Position numbers and translations under genes: made by a program
The notes under the pieces: generated by a model
What the model saw: the letters and a program-made list of their open reading frames with translations, nothing else
The model's database searches: none
What the model was told of the DNA's origin: nothing
Shown: positions 56,601 to 64,000 of the stretch, in pieces
Position numbering within the stretch: the stretch's first letter is position 1
Layout: each line of letters begins with the position of its first letter
Assembly (NCBI RefSeq): GCF_007747795.1
Contig: NZ_CP036275.1
Location: 5,076,001-5,140,000 of the forward strand
Reading direction: 5' to 3'
Source: Maioricimonas rarisocia
Lineage (GTDB): Bacteria; Planctomycetota; Planctomycetia; Planctomycetales; Planctomycetaceae
Length of the DNA stretch: 64,000 nt

Positions 56601-56882
56601 ATTCCGCTGCTGATCGCCACCGGGGCCGGCTTTGAGATGCGCCGCGTACTGGGGACGACCGTGTTCGCCGGCATGCTCGGCGTGACGCTGTTCGGCCTGT
56701 TCCTCACGCCGGTCTTCTACGTCGTGCTGCGGAAGTTCGCCCGCAGGCCCGGCGAATCGGCAACCGGCCCGTCGACTCAGGCGGTCGCCACGCCCGTTGC
56801 CGCCGGACCGGTGCCTGCCCCGGTCGAGGCAATTCCTGCCGGAGCACACGCGAAGGAACCGCAGACGTCCGGCGTCGACTGA
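53622..56882 (+). CDS. RND efflux transporter, HAE1 (AcrB/MexB) type
   Basis: This is a 1086-residue proton/drug antiporter. The N-terminus is MKFPHFFIERPIFATVLSF. TM4 carries the classical acidic pair Asp410-Asp411 (GIVVDDAIVVVENVERL), and TM10 carries the Lys in GLACKNAILIVEFAKAEED. The proton relay is therefore complete, unlike the other RND protein in this window. Periplasmic docking and porter domains are full length. A Pro/Ala-rich C-terminal tail follows FYVVLRKFARRPGES. The GTG start overlaps the adaptor stop (GTGA), giving coupled translation. No TolC-type channel gene follows; 664 nt without a gene come next. Confidence 0.95.
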   Translation: MKFPHFFIERPIFATVLSFLIVLVGGLTYFSLPVSQYPSVAPPTIVVRASYPGATPEVIADTVATPIEQEMNGVDNMLYMESSSSADGTMQLTVTFKLGTDLDDAQVLVQNRVAVAEPRLPDVVRQIGVTTRKQIPDMLMVVHLTSPDASRDALYISNFAFLQIRDALMRLDGVGDIRIAGGNEYAMRVWLDIEKMTHVDLTAGDVIQAIRQQNVQVAAGVIGQPPTDETGAFQLNVTTQGRLQETDEFGQIIVKRGEDGRVTRLSDVARLELGAQDYSRLSYLDGKPAIAVLIYQRPGTNAVDTADEVKRTMAALRPNFPEGVDYRVAYNPTDYVEESIDEVFSTLLITTVLVVLTVLIFLHHWRPTIIPVVAIPISLIGTFAAMQGLGVTLNTLSLFGLVLAIGIVVDDAIVVVENVERLIADGLSPRAAAHKAMDEVASALIATTLVLIAVFVPTVFVPSISGKFYQQFALTISISTAISTFVSLTLTPALCALLLKPKNQASDRKASLFARILNVPSSLFNRVFDSMSDVYAGIVSRIVRISAVALLLYVGLLVGTWYSFGLVPTGFIPQQDQGYLIVSIRLPDGASLARTDQVTKRVAQIGSEIDGVKHAVGIVGLSGSTFTISPNAAVSFLPLEDAKERSARGRDANTIAAEMRAAVASINEAQIFIIPPPPVRGIGRGGGFKMYVQDQSGAGLEALSQVTDKMVLDANQQPGLVQVFSNFRLSVPQIYADVDRIRAQMLDIPISNVFEALQVYLGSTYINDFNLLGRTYRVTAQAEPEFRDEPSDILRLRTRNASGQSVSLGSVVAVDHTVGPDRIVRFNLYPSADINGSTLPGFSTGQSLATMERLADANLPPGFGYAWTELAYQEKQAGNTIVFLFPLAVLFVFLALAAQYESWLLPLAIILIVPLCLLFAIVGVWMRGMDNNILTQIGFIVLIGLACKNAILIVEFAKAEEDAGKDRFQAAVDACRLRLRPILMTAFSFILGVIPLLIATGAGFEMRRVLGTTVFAGMLGVTLFGLFLTPVFYVVLRKFARRPGESATGPSTQAVATPVAAGPVPAPVEAIPAGAHAKEPQTSGVD

Positions 56883-57546
56883 CGCTCACAGAACAGGATT
56901 CGCGGAAGAACGTCCGTCGGCGGATGCGGATGTCGACGTTGTCTGCCGATACGTGATCGCTGTTCCCTCTCGCGGGCATGCCCATGCCACGCGTTCACCC
57001 TCGATCGTCGTCGGCAATCCCGATCGAAGTCGATCGACCGGGCCGCTCTGGCGCTTGTCTATCCAGAGGCGCGGCCAATGCTGCTGAGGCGAGTCCGGCA
57101 GGACGAGGGAGCAGGTTTTTCACCCTCCCTTCGCACAATCTTTTTGTCGGACAGTATCTTCACGTGCATCGAACAATTGTCAGGCCGGTTCCGTGAATGA
57201 ACCAGCGAGTTGCCAGGTTGGTTTCCTCACGGATCGAAAGCAGCACTGACCAATGTCACCGTCTGCCGCGCTCCCCGCATGGGATCGCCAGCGGAGTTGA
57301 GAAGAACCCAGCGGGCCACGACCGGATCGAACTGCAGCGCTCCACGCCAGCCGACCGGGACACCGACATTCGGCCTGACGGAACTCCCTGAAACGGTACA
57401 AGCGCCACCGCAACAAGGCGGCCGTTGTTCGCTACGACAACACGCTCGACGGACTCCTTCGCGCCCACTGCCCTCGCAGTTCATTCCAGATGCGCAACGA
57501 TCACTTTCCCCTGATCTGTTCCCAGCCGCTATCGGAGAGTCTCTTC
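56883..57546. other. Intergenic region after the RND operon
   Basis: These 664 nt hold no gene I can support; the frames across them have no recognisable family. A weak GAGGG...CCCTC inverted repeat with a T5 in its loop (about 57108-57129) might end the RND transcript. The promoter for the DUF1559 gene should lie here. No tRNA or repeat was seen. Confidence 0.45.
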
Positions 57547-58566
57547 ATGCAACGTCATCCAGACCGGCACTCACGCAAACGTGGTTTCACACTGATCGAG
57601 CTGCTCGTCGTTATTGCGATTATCGCCATCCTCGTTTCGTTGCTGCTCCCCGCCGTCCAGCAGGCACGTGAAGCCGCCCGACGCTCGGAGTGCAAGAACA
57701 AGCTCAAGCAGCTTGCCCTGGCAATCCACAACTATCACGACACGTACAGCGTCTTTCCGCCAGGGACCGTTAACGGTGCCGGGCGCAGCGGTAATCCCGA
57801 TGACCCCAACGGCTGCCACGGCGGTGGTCTCCTCTGCATCGGTGGTCCGTGGAGCGTCCTCATCCTCGCCCACCTCGATAACGCTCCCCTCTTCCAGCAG
57901 CATCAGACGATCGTCTCCGAACGGCCCGAAGCGGTCGACTGGTACGGCAACGGCTACTACACCAGCCAGGGGATCACGATCGGCAGCGAGCGGATCGACA
58001 TCATGAACTGCCCCTCACATCCCGGTAGCGACGAACTGATGGCCAACGGGACCGGCATGGAACACCTGGCCCGCGGCAATTACGCCGCGTCGTATGGAGC
58101 CGGCGGTTACGGCTCGTCCTACACGAAAGACCGCACGGTGGGGGGCGTCTTCGGCAACAACTCCAGCTACAGCATGCGGGATCTCACCGACGGAAGCAGC
58201 AACACCGTCATGCTCAGCGAAGTCAAGTACCGCCTGCCCGGTCCGAGCAGCACCGGTGACATCCGCGGCACCTGGGCCTATGGCTCGATGGGGTCCAACA
58301 TCTTCAGCACGCTCACCGCTCCGAACTCAAACGAAAACGATGCCATCTGGGGCTGCCGTCACTACGAAGGAATGCCGTGCGGAGGGAGCACGACCGGTGG
58401 CGGCGCTTATCAGGACCTGTGGGCGGCGGCTCGCAGTTACCACGTCGGTGGCGTCCAGGCCGCAATGGCTGACGGTTCCGTCCGATTCGTCACCGAAAAC
58501 ATCGACCTGGGCACCTGGAATGCTCTGGGAACCCGCGGCGGCGGCGAAACGCTCGGTGATTTCTGA
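57547..58566 (+). CDS. DUF1559 prepilin-like protein
   Basis: This is a 339-residue protein. It starts [11 protein letters not shown] and has a type IV pilin/pseudopilin N-methylation site, [20 protein letters not shown], with the hydrophobic helix running to [20 protein letters not shown]. The DUF1559 body contains [43 protein letters not shown] and, at the C-terminus, [19 protein letters not shown]. The start at 57547 has GGAGAG 7-8 nt upstream; the ATG at 57490 has none. Planctomycetes encode many such proteins, and their role (pseudopilus-like or surface) is not settled. A small lipoprotein gene follows, which is the usual arrangement. Confidence 0.9.
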   Translation: MQRHPDRHSRKRGFTLIELLVVIAIIAILVSLLLPAVQQAREAARRSECKNKLKQLALAIHNYHDTYSVFPPGTVNGAGRSGNPDDPNGCHGGGLLCIGGPWSVLILAHLDNAPLFQQHQTIVSERPEAVDWYGNGYYTSQGITIGSERIDIMNCPSHPGSDELMANGTGMEHLARGNYAASYGAGGYGSSYTKDRTVGGVFGNNSSYSMRDLTDGSSNTVMLSEVKYRLPGPSSTGDIRGTWAYGSMGSNIFSTLTAPNSNENDAIWGCRHYEGMPCGGSTTGGGAYQDLWAAARSYHVGGVQAAMADGSVRFVTENIDLGTWNALGTRGGGETLGDF

Positions 58567-58597
58567 GCCTTCCCGTCGATCCTGCTCGTCGGTCTTT

Positions 58598-58621
58598 GCC
58601 CGCGGTGCCTTCGCCGCGGGC
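58598..58621 (+). terminator. GC hairpin between DUF1559 and lipoprotein genes
   Basis: GCCCGCGG-TGCCTTCG-CCGCGGGC is a perfect 8-bp GC-only stem, 32 nt after the DUF1559 stop. The following sequence (ACTCGTTCTCCTC) is only mildly T-rich, so partial termination or 3'-end stabilisation is more likely than full termination. This would give more DUF1559 than lipoprotein mRNA. Confidence 0.4.
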
Positions 58622-58654
58622 ACTCGTTCTCCTCGCGCAAACTGACTTCACGAC

Positions 58655-59134
58655 ATGCTGACACCAGTGAACCGGAAACTTGCCCACGCTCTACTGGCCC
58701 TCCTTTGTCTGGCAGGTTGCAGCGACGGCAAACCCGCCGTGAATCCGACCACGGGCCGCCTGCTGTACGACGGTAAGCCAATGCCCCTGGGAGCCTCCGT
58801 GACGTTCCTGCCGATCGGCGACAGCGGCGTCGCAACCAGCGGCGCTGTGGATGAGGACGGGAACCTGTCGGTCGTCACGTTCGAAAACCAATCCGGACTG
58901 GTGGCCGGCGAGTATCGGCTCGTCGTGTACCAGATCATCGAGAAAGAGCCGGATCACGTGGACCAGGACGGCGAGATCCGTGCAGCGCCGACCGACACCT
59001 TTATGGCCGTCGACGAAGAGCAGCGGATCCCCGAAATCTTCAGCGATCGCCAGAAGTCGCCGCTGACGGTCACCATCGAAGCGGGATCCAACGATCTCGG
59101 GACGCTCGATCTGAAGACTGTGCCGCAGTCCTGA
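58655..59134 (+). CDS. Small lipoprotein, carboxypeptidase-regulatory-like fold
   Basis: This is a 159-residue protein. The lipobox is LLCLAGCSDG. The mature part starts NPTTGRLLYDGKPMPLGASVTFLPIGD and continues with GAVDEDGNLSVVTF and GLVAGEYRLVVYQ. It is the small beta-sandwich lipoprotein found directly after DUF1559 genes in planctomycetes. It is probably exposed on a periplasm-facing membrane. No enzyme motif was seen. It lies 88 nt after the DUF1559 gene. Confidence 0.82.
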   Translation: MLTPVNRKLAHALLALLCLAGCSDGKPAVNPTTGRLLYDGKPMPLGASVTFLPIGDSGVATSGAVDEDGNLSVVTFENQSGLVAGEYRLVVYQIIEKEPDHVDQDGEIRAAPTDTFMAVDEEQRIPEIFSDRQKSPLTVTIEAGSNDLGTLDLKTVPQS

Positions 59135-59175
59135 ACGCCTCACGTCGGCCACCATACGGACGTTGACGTTCATCG

Positions 59176-60177
59176 ATGTCTACGACTGCACCACTTCACG
59201 AGACGGCGGCACGGGTCAGCAGTCCGTCCCCCGACACTGCTGGCCCGCAATGGATCGTCAGCCCGGCGTTCGATCTGCTGTTCCTGATGAACGTCCTCTG
59301 GCCGGTCGCATTCTGGATCGGCTACGAGGCCGATCTGATCGGGCACTCGGCTCTGCAGTTCTGGCAGATCTACTTTGTGACGACGCCGCATCGCTGGATT
59401 ACCCTGCTGCTCGTCGCGGGTGATCCGGCACGATTTGGCGAACGGCCTCGGCTGTTCATTGGTCTCGCACTGGGCATCGTCGGCGGGTGCCTGCTGGTTC
59501 AGAGCCAGACCGGAGCGCTCACCTGCCTGCTTGCCGTCGACTACATCTGGAACGCATGGCACTTTGCCTCTCAGCACGACGGCATCTACCGCATCTACTC
59601 CCGCAGAGCCGATCGCGGCGTGGCACCGGGAGCCGGGCAAAGCTGGCTGTTCCGACTGTCGATCATTTACGTCATCGTTCGTGTCGCCGGGTGGAGTTGG
59701 CAGTTCGACGCACTGGACGAGACTCTGTCGCTGACGGACTTCGCTGTGGGAGGACTGTTCCTGGCGATGCTGCTGTGGGAATGGTGTCGTCCCCGTCGAT
59801 CCTGGGGGCGGTCCGGCTACTTCACGAGTGTCATCCTGCTCTACCTGGCGCTCCTGCAGGCTGTCCACTTCCATCGCCCCGACATGGTCCTTGTGCTGGC
59901 AACGGCATCGGCCCTGTTCCACGCCACCGAGTATCTGGCCATCGTCGGCTGGAACATCACCGACCGGGAGCGAAAGCAACAGGCAAGAGGGCTTATCCGA
60001 AAGCTCGCTCCGATGTGGGCCATCTCGGTGCTGATGTTCGCGCTCGCCCTGGGCGTCGCCGGCTGGTACGCCGACCAGCACTGGCTGAAGGCCTGGCTCA
60101 CCATCAACGTGATGGTGGCATTCCTTCACTATGCCTGGGACGGGCTGATCTGGAAGCGCCGTCCCGCGGTGCGATGA
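59176..60177 (+). CDS. Polytopic membrane protein with conserved-looking histidine cluster (unknown function)
   Basis: This is a 333-residue protein with about nine to ten membrane helices. Histidines sit at helix edges in distinctive motifs: TTPHRWITLLL (His72), YIWNAWHFASQHDGIYRIY (His129, His134), AVHFHRPDM (His231, His233), LFHATEYLAIVGW (His249) and FLHYAWDGLIWK (His318). Such spacing recalls membrane di-iron or haem proteins, but I recognise no family. Most of these His residues lie at predicted helix ends, as expected for a metal site at the membrane face. It begins 41 nt after the lipoprotein gene and is probably cotranscribed. There is no Shine-Dalgarno. Confidence 0.75.
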   Translation: MSTTAPLHETAARVSSPSPDTAGPQWIVSPAFDLLFLMNVLWPVAFWIGYEADLIGHSALQFWQIYFVTTPHRWITLLLVAGDPARFGERPRLFIGLALGIVGGCLLVQSQTGALTCLLAVDYIWNAWHFASQHDGIYRIYSRRADRGVAPGAGQSWLFRLSIIYVIVRVAGWSWQFDALDETLSLTDFAVGGLFLAMLLWEWCRPRRSWGRSGYFTSVILLYLALLQAVHFHRPDMVLVLATASALFHATEYLAIVGWNITDRERKQQARGLIRKLAPMWAISVLMFALALGVAGWYADQHWLKAWLTINVMVAFLHYAWDGLIWKRRPAVR

Positions 60178-60283
60178 AGGAACAACACCGATCGGGAGGG
60201 CAACATGAGGGATGCCGCTCCGCTGGTCGGCAGGAGGCATAAACAGTTGCAGCGACGCACCGCTTCAGGAATCTGACTGACAG

Positions 60284-61393
60284 ATGGAACAGATCATCTC
60301 CCGATTCGCCGACGTTCAGTTGATTCAGCTAGCGGCGGTGCTGCCGCTCTGCTGGATGCTGACGCGGTCCGTCATTGGGCGATGGCAGATTCCCCTGGGT
60401 GGACTCGCCCTCCTGCTGTCCGCATTGGCCTGGTGGGAGCACGCCATCTGGCATGACCATCAGTCGCAAGTCAGCCTCTGGCCGACGGTGCTGCACCAGA
60501 TGCTGGTGATCCTCCCGCTCGCTGCAGGTTCGCTGCTGTGGGGACACCGACTGGCCAGGTTCATCTCCCCAAAGCTCCGAAGCGCGAATCGGTTTTCACC
60601 TTTGGCATGGAGCCTGGCCGTCGCCGTCGCCCTGGTTCCCCCGGCCGTCTATCGCGTCAGCCGGATTCAGGCAGCCGCGGCCCACCTGCAGGAACTGCAG
60701 TCGCAGTCCCGCGTCGGAGAAACGGTCGAGCTGGGTCAGTCACTGCTCGAGATGGCGCCGGCCATGGAGTACCGGAACGAGTCGTTTCGAGACGTACTGT
60801 CCCGCTGGGAGCGGCGGCAGCAGCAGTTCATCGATGAACTCCCGCGGATCGCTGACCGTCTGCAGCAGGCCCGGCTGCTGGCCATGCTCGGACTGCGACA
60901 CGAAGCACTGATGCTGCTCGACATCGAAGCTTCTCCGGAACACAGGTCGGTCGAAGCATGTCTGCTCGCAGGCACCATCTACGAGCACGAGCATGACTGG
61001 TCGCAGAGCCTGTACTGGTATGAGCGGGCCCGAGCGAAGCTGAACCTTGAAGACGCGGCTTCGCTGCCGGCACTCGCTTCAGCCTGTCGCGGCATCGCCT
61101 GGTGCCACCGCAAGCAGGGACGGTTCCGCGAGGCCGAGGCGGCATACCTGCAAATGCTCGAACTGCGGCCCGATGCAGAGTCGCACTGGCTGCTGGCCCG
61201 GTTCTACGAGGACGCGCAGGCAGGCCAGCGCGCAGCTCATCACCTGGATGCAGCCATCGCCGCTGGTGGCCCAAAGTACGCAGCGCTGGCACGCGAAATG
61301 AGATCACAGTTGCAGTCCCGTTCGTTCGGATGTCTGCAGGTCTGGCGAACGCAAGGCGTGGGCGTGGGCGTGGCAACGCGAGGTAGCCGCTGA
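60284..61393 (+). CDS. Membrane-anchored TPR protein
   Basis: This is a 369-residue protein. Four hydrophobic helices in the first ~130 residues (for example IPLGGLALLLSALAWW and AWSLAVAVALVPPAVY) are followed by a helical/TPR domain (EVGR-like ELGQSLLEMAP, SQSLYWYERARAKLNLED, REAEAAYLQMLELRPDAES). The C-terminus ends QTQGVGVGVATRGSR-like because of a (GGCGTG)3 repeat; the last ~15 residues may be a repeat-derived extension. It follows the His-rich membrane protein by 106 nt in the same direction. Family unknown. Confidence 0.72.
   Translation: MEQIISRFADVQLIQLAAVLPLCWMLTRSVIGRWQIPLGGLALLLSALAWWEHAIWHDHQSQVSLWPTVLHQMLVILPLAAGSLLWGHRLARFISPKLRSANRFSPLAWSLAVAVALVPPAVYRVSRIQAAAAHLQELQSQSRVGETVELGQSLLEMAPAMEYRNESFRDVLSRWERRQQQFIDELPRIADRLQQARLLAMLGLRHEALMLLDIEASPEHRSVEACLLAGTIYEHEHDWSQSLYWYERARAKLNLEDAASLPALASACRGIAWCHRKQGRFREAEAAYLQMLELRPDAESHWLLARFYEDAQAGQRAAHHLDAAIAAGGPKYAALAREMRSQLQSRSFGCLQVWRTQGVGVGVATRGSR
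61355..61372 (+). repeat. (GGCGTG)3 hexanucleotide repeat at a gene end
   Basis: Three perfect tandem GGCGTG units encode Gly-Val repeats near the C-terminus of the TPR membrane protein. Copy-number change in whole units would keep the frame. Confidence 0.6.
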
Positions 61394-61576
61394 GAAAGTG
61401 GCGACTGCCGCGTCCTTTCAACCACATGACTCGTCGTGCGTCTCACGGCGGTCTTGCCATGGTGGTGTTGCCGATACGGGTGCTTGCGAAACACACGCCT
61501 ACCTGACAGGATCCGGAAGTGTGAAGTCGCAGTTCAGTGCGCAAGCTGATCTCCGTAACTTAACCAGGGCAAACCA

Positions 61577-62203
61577 ATGAGTTCCAGTTTCGAGTATCGA
61601 CGTCTGGACAGGAACGATGCCGCGGTCCTTCTCGTGGACCACCAGTCCGGCCTGTGCAACATTGTCGGTGATTTCTCGCCCGACGACTTCAAGAATAATG
61701 TTCTGGCACTCGCCGACTCGGCGAAGTACTTCCAGCTGCCGACGATTCTGACGACAAGCTTCGAAGATGGCCCGAACGGTCCGCTTGTCCCGGAGCTCAA
61801 GGAATTGTTTCCGGAAGCCCCGTACATCGCCCGTCCGGGACAGATCAACGCCTGGGATAACGACGATTTCGTGAACGCCGTCAAGGCTACCGGCAAGAAG
61901 CAGCTGATCATCGCCGGCGTCGTCACCGAAGTCTGTGTCGCGTTTCCCGCCCTCTCGGCGATCGAAGAAGGGTACGAGGTCTTCGTGATTGCCGACGCGT
62001 CCGGCACGTTCAACCAGACGACCCGCGACGCGGCCTGGGCTCGCATGTCCGCTGCCGGAGTCCAGTTGATGACGTGGTTCGGAGCCGCCGCCGAGTTGCA
62101 TCGCGACTGGCGGAATGACATCGAAGGGCTCGGCACCCTCTTCTCCAATCATCTGCCCGCCTACCGCAACCTCATCTCCAGCTACAACGCCGCGAAGTCG
62201 TAG
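61577..62203 (+). CDS. Isochorismatase-family cysteine hydrolase (YcaC-like)
   Basis: This is a 208-residue protein. The catalytic Asp21 is in VLLVDHQSGL, and the nucleophile Cys120 is in IAGVVTEVCVAFPALSA. The Lys of the Asp-Lys-Cys triad is not evident in INAWDNDDF and may lie elsewhere, as in other YcaC-type members. The length and the LPTILTTSFEDGPNGP segment match YcaC-like hydrolases of unknown substrate (often octameric, cytoplasmic). AGGG lies 7 nt upstream of the ATG. A pirin gene follows after 147 nt. Confidence 0.88.
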   Translation: MSSSFEYRRLDRNDAAVLLVDHQSGLCNIVGDFSPDDFKNNVLALADSAKYFQLPTILTTSFEDGPNGPLVPELKELFPEAPYIARPGQINAWDNDDFVNAVKATGKKQLIIAGVVTEVCVAFPALSAIEEGYEVFVIADASGTFNQTTRDAAWARMSAAGVQLMTWFGAAAELHRDWRNDIEGLGTLFSNHLPAYRNLISSYNAAKS

Positions 62204-62350
62204 CCCCAAGCGGACGATGCGTTGGGCGACCTCCCGTGCGGCACGTGCGTCGTCGCGCGTCGCGCGGGACTCGACCGATCACTGCGCGGTTCGGTCGCTC
62301 GAGGACGAGCCGCTGACGATGACGAATTCCTTTCGAGCCGGGGAAACACG

Positions 62351-63232
62351 ATGAAAGTCGTCCGTCAGGTCATCCAGGACACTTCCCAGCACTGGGTCGG
62401 GGACGGGTTTCCCGTTCGCAGCATGTTCTCCTACGCAGACGGAAACCGGTTTGATCCGTTTCTGCTGCTCGACTACGCCGGTCCGCACTCGTTCCCGCCC
62501 GCAACGTCGGTTCGTGGAGTCGGCGAGCACCCGCACCGCGGCTTCGAGACCGTGACGATCGTCTATCAGGGTGAATTGGCGCATCGGGACTCGACGGGAA
62601 GCCACGGCACCATCGGCCCCGGTGACGTGCAGTGGATGACGGCAGCCTCCGGTGTGGTTCACGAAGAGTTTCACAGCGAACGCTTCGCCCGCACGGGCGG
62701 CACTCTCGAGATGGTGCAGATGTGGGTGAACCTGCCGGCCAGCGAGAAGAGGCGTCCTCCCCGGTACCAGGGGCTGCAGGCGGCCGATATACCGCAGGTT
62801 CCGCTTCCCGACGAGGGCGGGTCCGTTCGCGTCATTGCGGGGCAGTACCACGGGACCGAAGGTGCCGCAAAGACGTTCACCCCGATCGACGTCTGGGACG
62901 TCCAGCTTGCCAGGGCGGGTGAATTCGAGTTCTCCCTGCCGGACGGTCACACCGCTCTGATCGTCCTTCAGTCCGGAAGCGTCCGTATTAACGACGCAGA
63001 CGCTACCGCCGTCGGACTGGTGGAGCTGGATGGGACCGGCACGCGGGTGGTCGTCTCTGCAGACGCAGCGGCCCGGCTGCTGTTCCTCACCGGCGCTCCC
63101 ATCGGCGAACCGGTCGTCGGGCAGGGGCCGTTCGTCATGAACTCTCGCGACGAGATCCGACAGGCGATCGACGACTATCGCGAGGGTCGCATGGGCCATC
63201 TCGACTCGACCGAGAGCCAGCCGGAAGAGTAG
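62351..63232 (+). CDS. Pirin-family bicupin
   Basis: This is a 293-residue protein. The N-terminal cupin has the metal-binding set GVGEHPHRGFETVTIVYQGEL (two His), DSTGSHGTIGPGDVQWMTA and SGVVHEEFH (Glu/His). The C-terminal cupin contains TALIVLQSGSVRIND. Bacterial pirins bind Fe(II) or other metals; some act as quercetin 2,3-dioxygenases, and others as redox-sensing regulators. The start ATG at 62351 has GGGG about 9 nt upstream; the in-frame stretch back to 62222 is Arg-rich and not pirin-like. It may share a transcript with the isochorismatase-like gene. Confidence 0.9.
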   Translation: MKVVRQVIQDTSQHWVGDGFPVRSMFSYADGNRFDPFLLLDYAGPHSFPPATSVRGVGEHPHRGFETVTIVYQGELAHRDSTGSHGTIGPGDVQWMTAASGVVHEEFHSERFARTGGTLEMVQMWVNLPASEKRRPPRYQGLQAADIPQVPLPDEGGSVRVIAGQYHGTEGAAKTFTPIDVWDVQLARAGEFEFSLPDGHTALIVLQSGSVRINDADATAVGLVELDGTGTRVVVSADAAARLLFLTGAPIGEPVVGQGPFVMNSRDEIRQAIDDYREGRMGHLDSTESQPEE

Positions 63233-63611
63233 CGGCCCTCTGCCGCGTTGCCGGAGATTCCGGTCGTTCCCGTTGCCTGTCGTCATATCTGTAGCGGCTT
63301 CGTACGGGAACGGTCTGCCCCGTTGCGCGACCGGTCCCCCGGCATCAGATCACTGCCGCCGCGGACAGGCGCCTATTCCCCCGCGGCCCTTTCATTCAAC
63401 ATTTCCGTACGATCTTTTTTGAATATCCAATGGAGGGGAACGTTCCGTTTGCGTAAGACAGTTGGCAGAGGAGAATCGTCAGCTGGATCTCAGCGCATGT
63501 CTGTCACAGCCTCCCCGCACATGGGAAGGCAGCAGGCGATGCATCTGAGAGGGTGGTTGACGTCAACCTCGCCCGTTCCTCGCTCCCAGGTCTCAATCCG
63601 GATTTCGCACG
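63233..63611. other. Promoter region of the DUF5060 gene
   Basis: This is a 379-nt non-coding gap. A perfect 10-bp palindrome GGAACGTTCC (63437-63446) lies 166 nt upstream of the DUF5060 start, close to an AT-rich patch (TTTTTTGAATATCC). It may be a regulatory site. No other structure was found. Confidence 0.4.
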
Positions 63612-64000
63612 ATGTCTCGAATGAGCTTCATTCTGCTCGTTATGGCCCTGCTGTTCCCACCATCAGGGGATGCGAGTGCTCAGGACTCCGCCAGCGTGAG
63701 CGGAGAACTCAAGCAGTGGCACAAGGTGACACTGACGGTCGACGGCCCGCACGCAAAAGAAACAGACTCGTCTCCGAATCCCTTTACCGATTACCGGATG
63801 ACGGTCACCTTCACCCACGAGTCCGGTTCCCCCCGCTATGAGGTCCCCGGCTACTTTGCGGCGGACGGCAATGCCGGAGAGACCTCGGCGACCGAAGGCA
63901 ACAAGTGGCGAGCCCATCTCTCACCCGACAAACCGGGCGAGTGGACGTACCGTGTTTCGTTTGTGAAGGGCCGACAGGTAGCGCTCGATCGGCAGGCGTC
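63612..64000 (+). CDS. Secreted DUF5060-domain protein, probable glycoside hydrolase (3' end outside window)
   Basis: About 129 residues are visible. A signal peptide, MSRMSFILLVMALLFPPSG, has cleavage near ASA. It is followed by a DUF5060 beta-sandwich: SGELKQWHKVTLTVDGPHA, NPFTDYRMTVTFTHESG, YEVPGYFAADGNAGET, and HLSPDKPGEWTYRVSFVKG. DUF5060 is normally the N-terminal module of secreted glycosidases (often DUF4038/apiosidase-like) in Bacteroidota and Planctomycetota. The catalytic part would lie beyond the window. A second in-frame ATG is three codons in. Confidence 0.85.
   Translation, partial: MSRMSFILLVMALLFPPSGDASAQDSASVSGELKQWHKVTLTVDGPHAKETDSSPNPFTDYRMTVTFTHESGSPRYEVPGYFAADGNAGETSATEGNKWRAHLSPDKPGEWTYRVSFVKGRQVALDRQA

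Noticed and set aside
53574-56849. 1091-residue open frame on the minus strand
   Set aside because: It is antisense to the HAE1 pump. Its repetitive charged composition mirrors the membrane helices of the real gene.

Overview
The window looks like chromosomal DNA of a GC-rich planctomycete (Planctomycetota, probably a marine member of the Planctomycetaceae). The evidence is the protein families. There are paired DUF1549/DUF1553 and DUF1501 proteins, a DUF1592-group and DUF1552 pair, a FecR/LamG protein next to an ECF sigma factor, sulfatases, a DUF1559 prepilin-like protein with a small lipoprotein behind it, and a TMTC-like TPR membrane protein. I see no rRNA, tRNA, CRISPR array, phage or transposase. 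The window opens inside one gene and closes inside another.

Layout. 1-7 kb: the end of a TPR signalling ATPase-like protein, a TPR lipoprotein (minus strand), an SGNH hydrolase and a TMTC-like membrane TPR protein. 7-21 kb: eight minus-strand genes that read as one regulated locus. In transcription order they are ECF sigma, FecR/LamG membrane protein, DUF1552, DUF1592-group cytochrome-like protein, sulfatase, DUF1549/DUF1553 cytochrome-like protein, DUF1501 and GH29 alpha-L-fucosidase. Sulfatase plus fucosidase suggests a sulfated-fucan target. 21-29 kb: a compact beta-oxidation operon of acyl-CoA ligase, thiolase, hydratase/3-hydroxyacyl-CoA dehydrogenase and acyl-CoA dehydrogenase. 29-33 kb: a probable lysine (saccharopine/aminoadipate) catabolic group of a DUF1338/HglS-like protein, divergent from saccharopine dehydrogenase and an ALDH7 (antiquitin-type) aminoadipate semialdehyde dehydrogenase. 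A phosphofructokinase gene converges on it with overlapping 3' ends.

35-40 kb: an RND pump with adaptor and TetR regulator, including two near-identical copies of a putative TetR operator. 40.6-51.2 kb: a chemosensory cluster with Wsp-like (alternative cellular function) content: CheW, TPR-CheR, a second CheW, MCP with PAS, CheA-REC hybrid and CheB. Where Wsp has the GGDEF output WspR, this cluster has a protein with a degenerate receiver, an intact receiver and an Hpt domain. 51.4-57 kb: a second TetR/adaptor/RND set, divergently arranged around a likely operator. 57.5-61.4 kb: a co-directional group of DUF1559 prepilin-like protein, lipoprotein, histidine-rich polytopic membrane protein and TPR membrane protein. 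61.5-64 kb: isochorismatase-family hydrolase, pirin, and the start of a secreted DUF5060 (glycosidase-type) protein.

The best candidates for something new are the Wsp-like cluster ending in a REC*-REC-Hpt protein, the sigma-controlled fucan locus that carries two parallel cytochrome/Tat-partner modules, and the His-rich membrane protein in the prepilin cassette. All functions are read from sequence by eye; no database search was possible.
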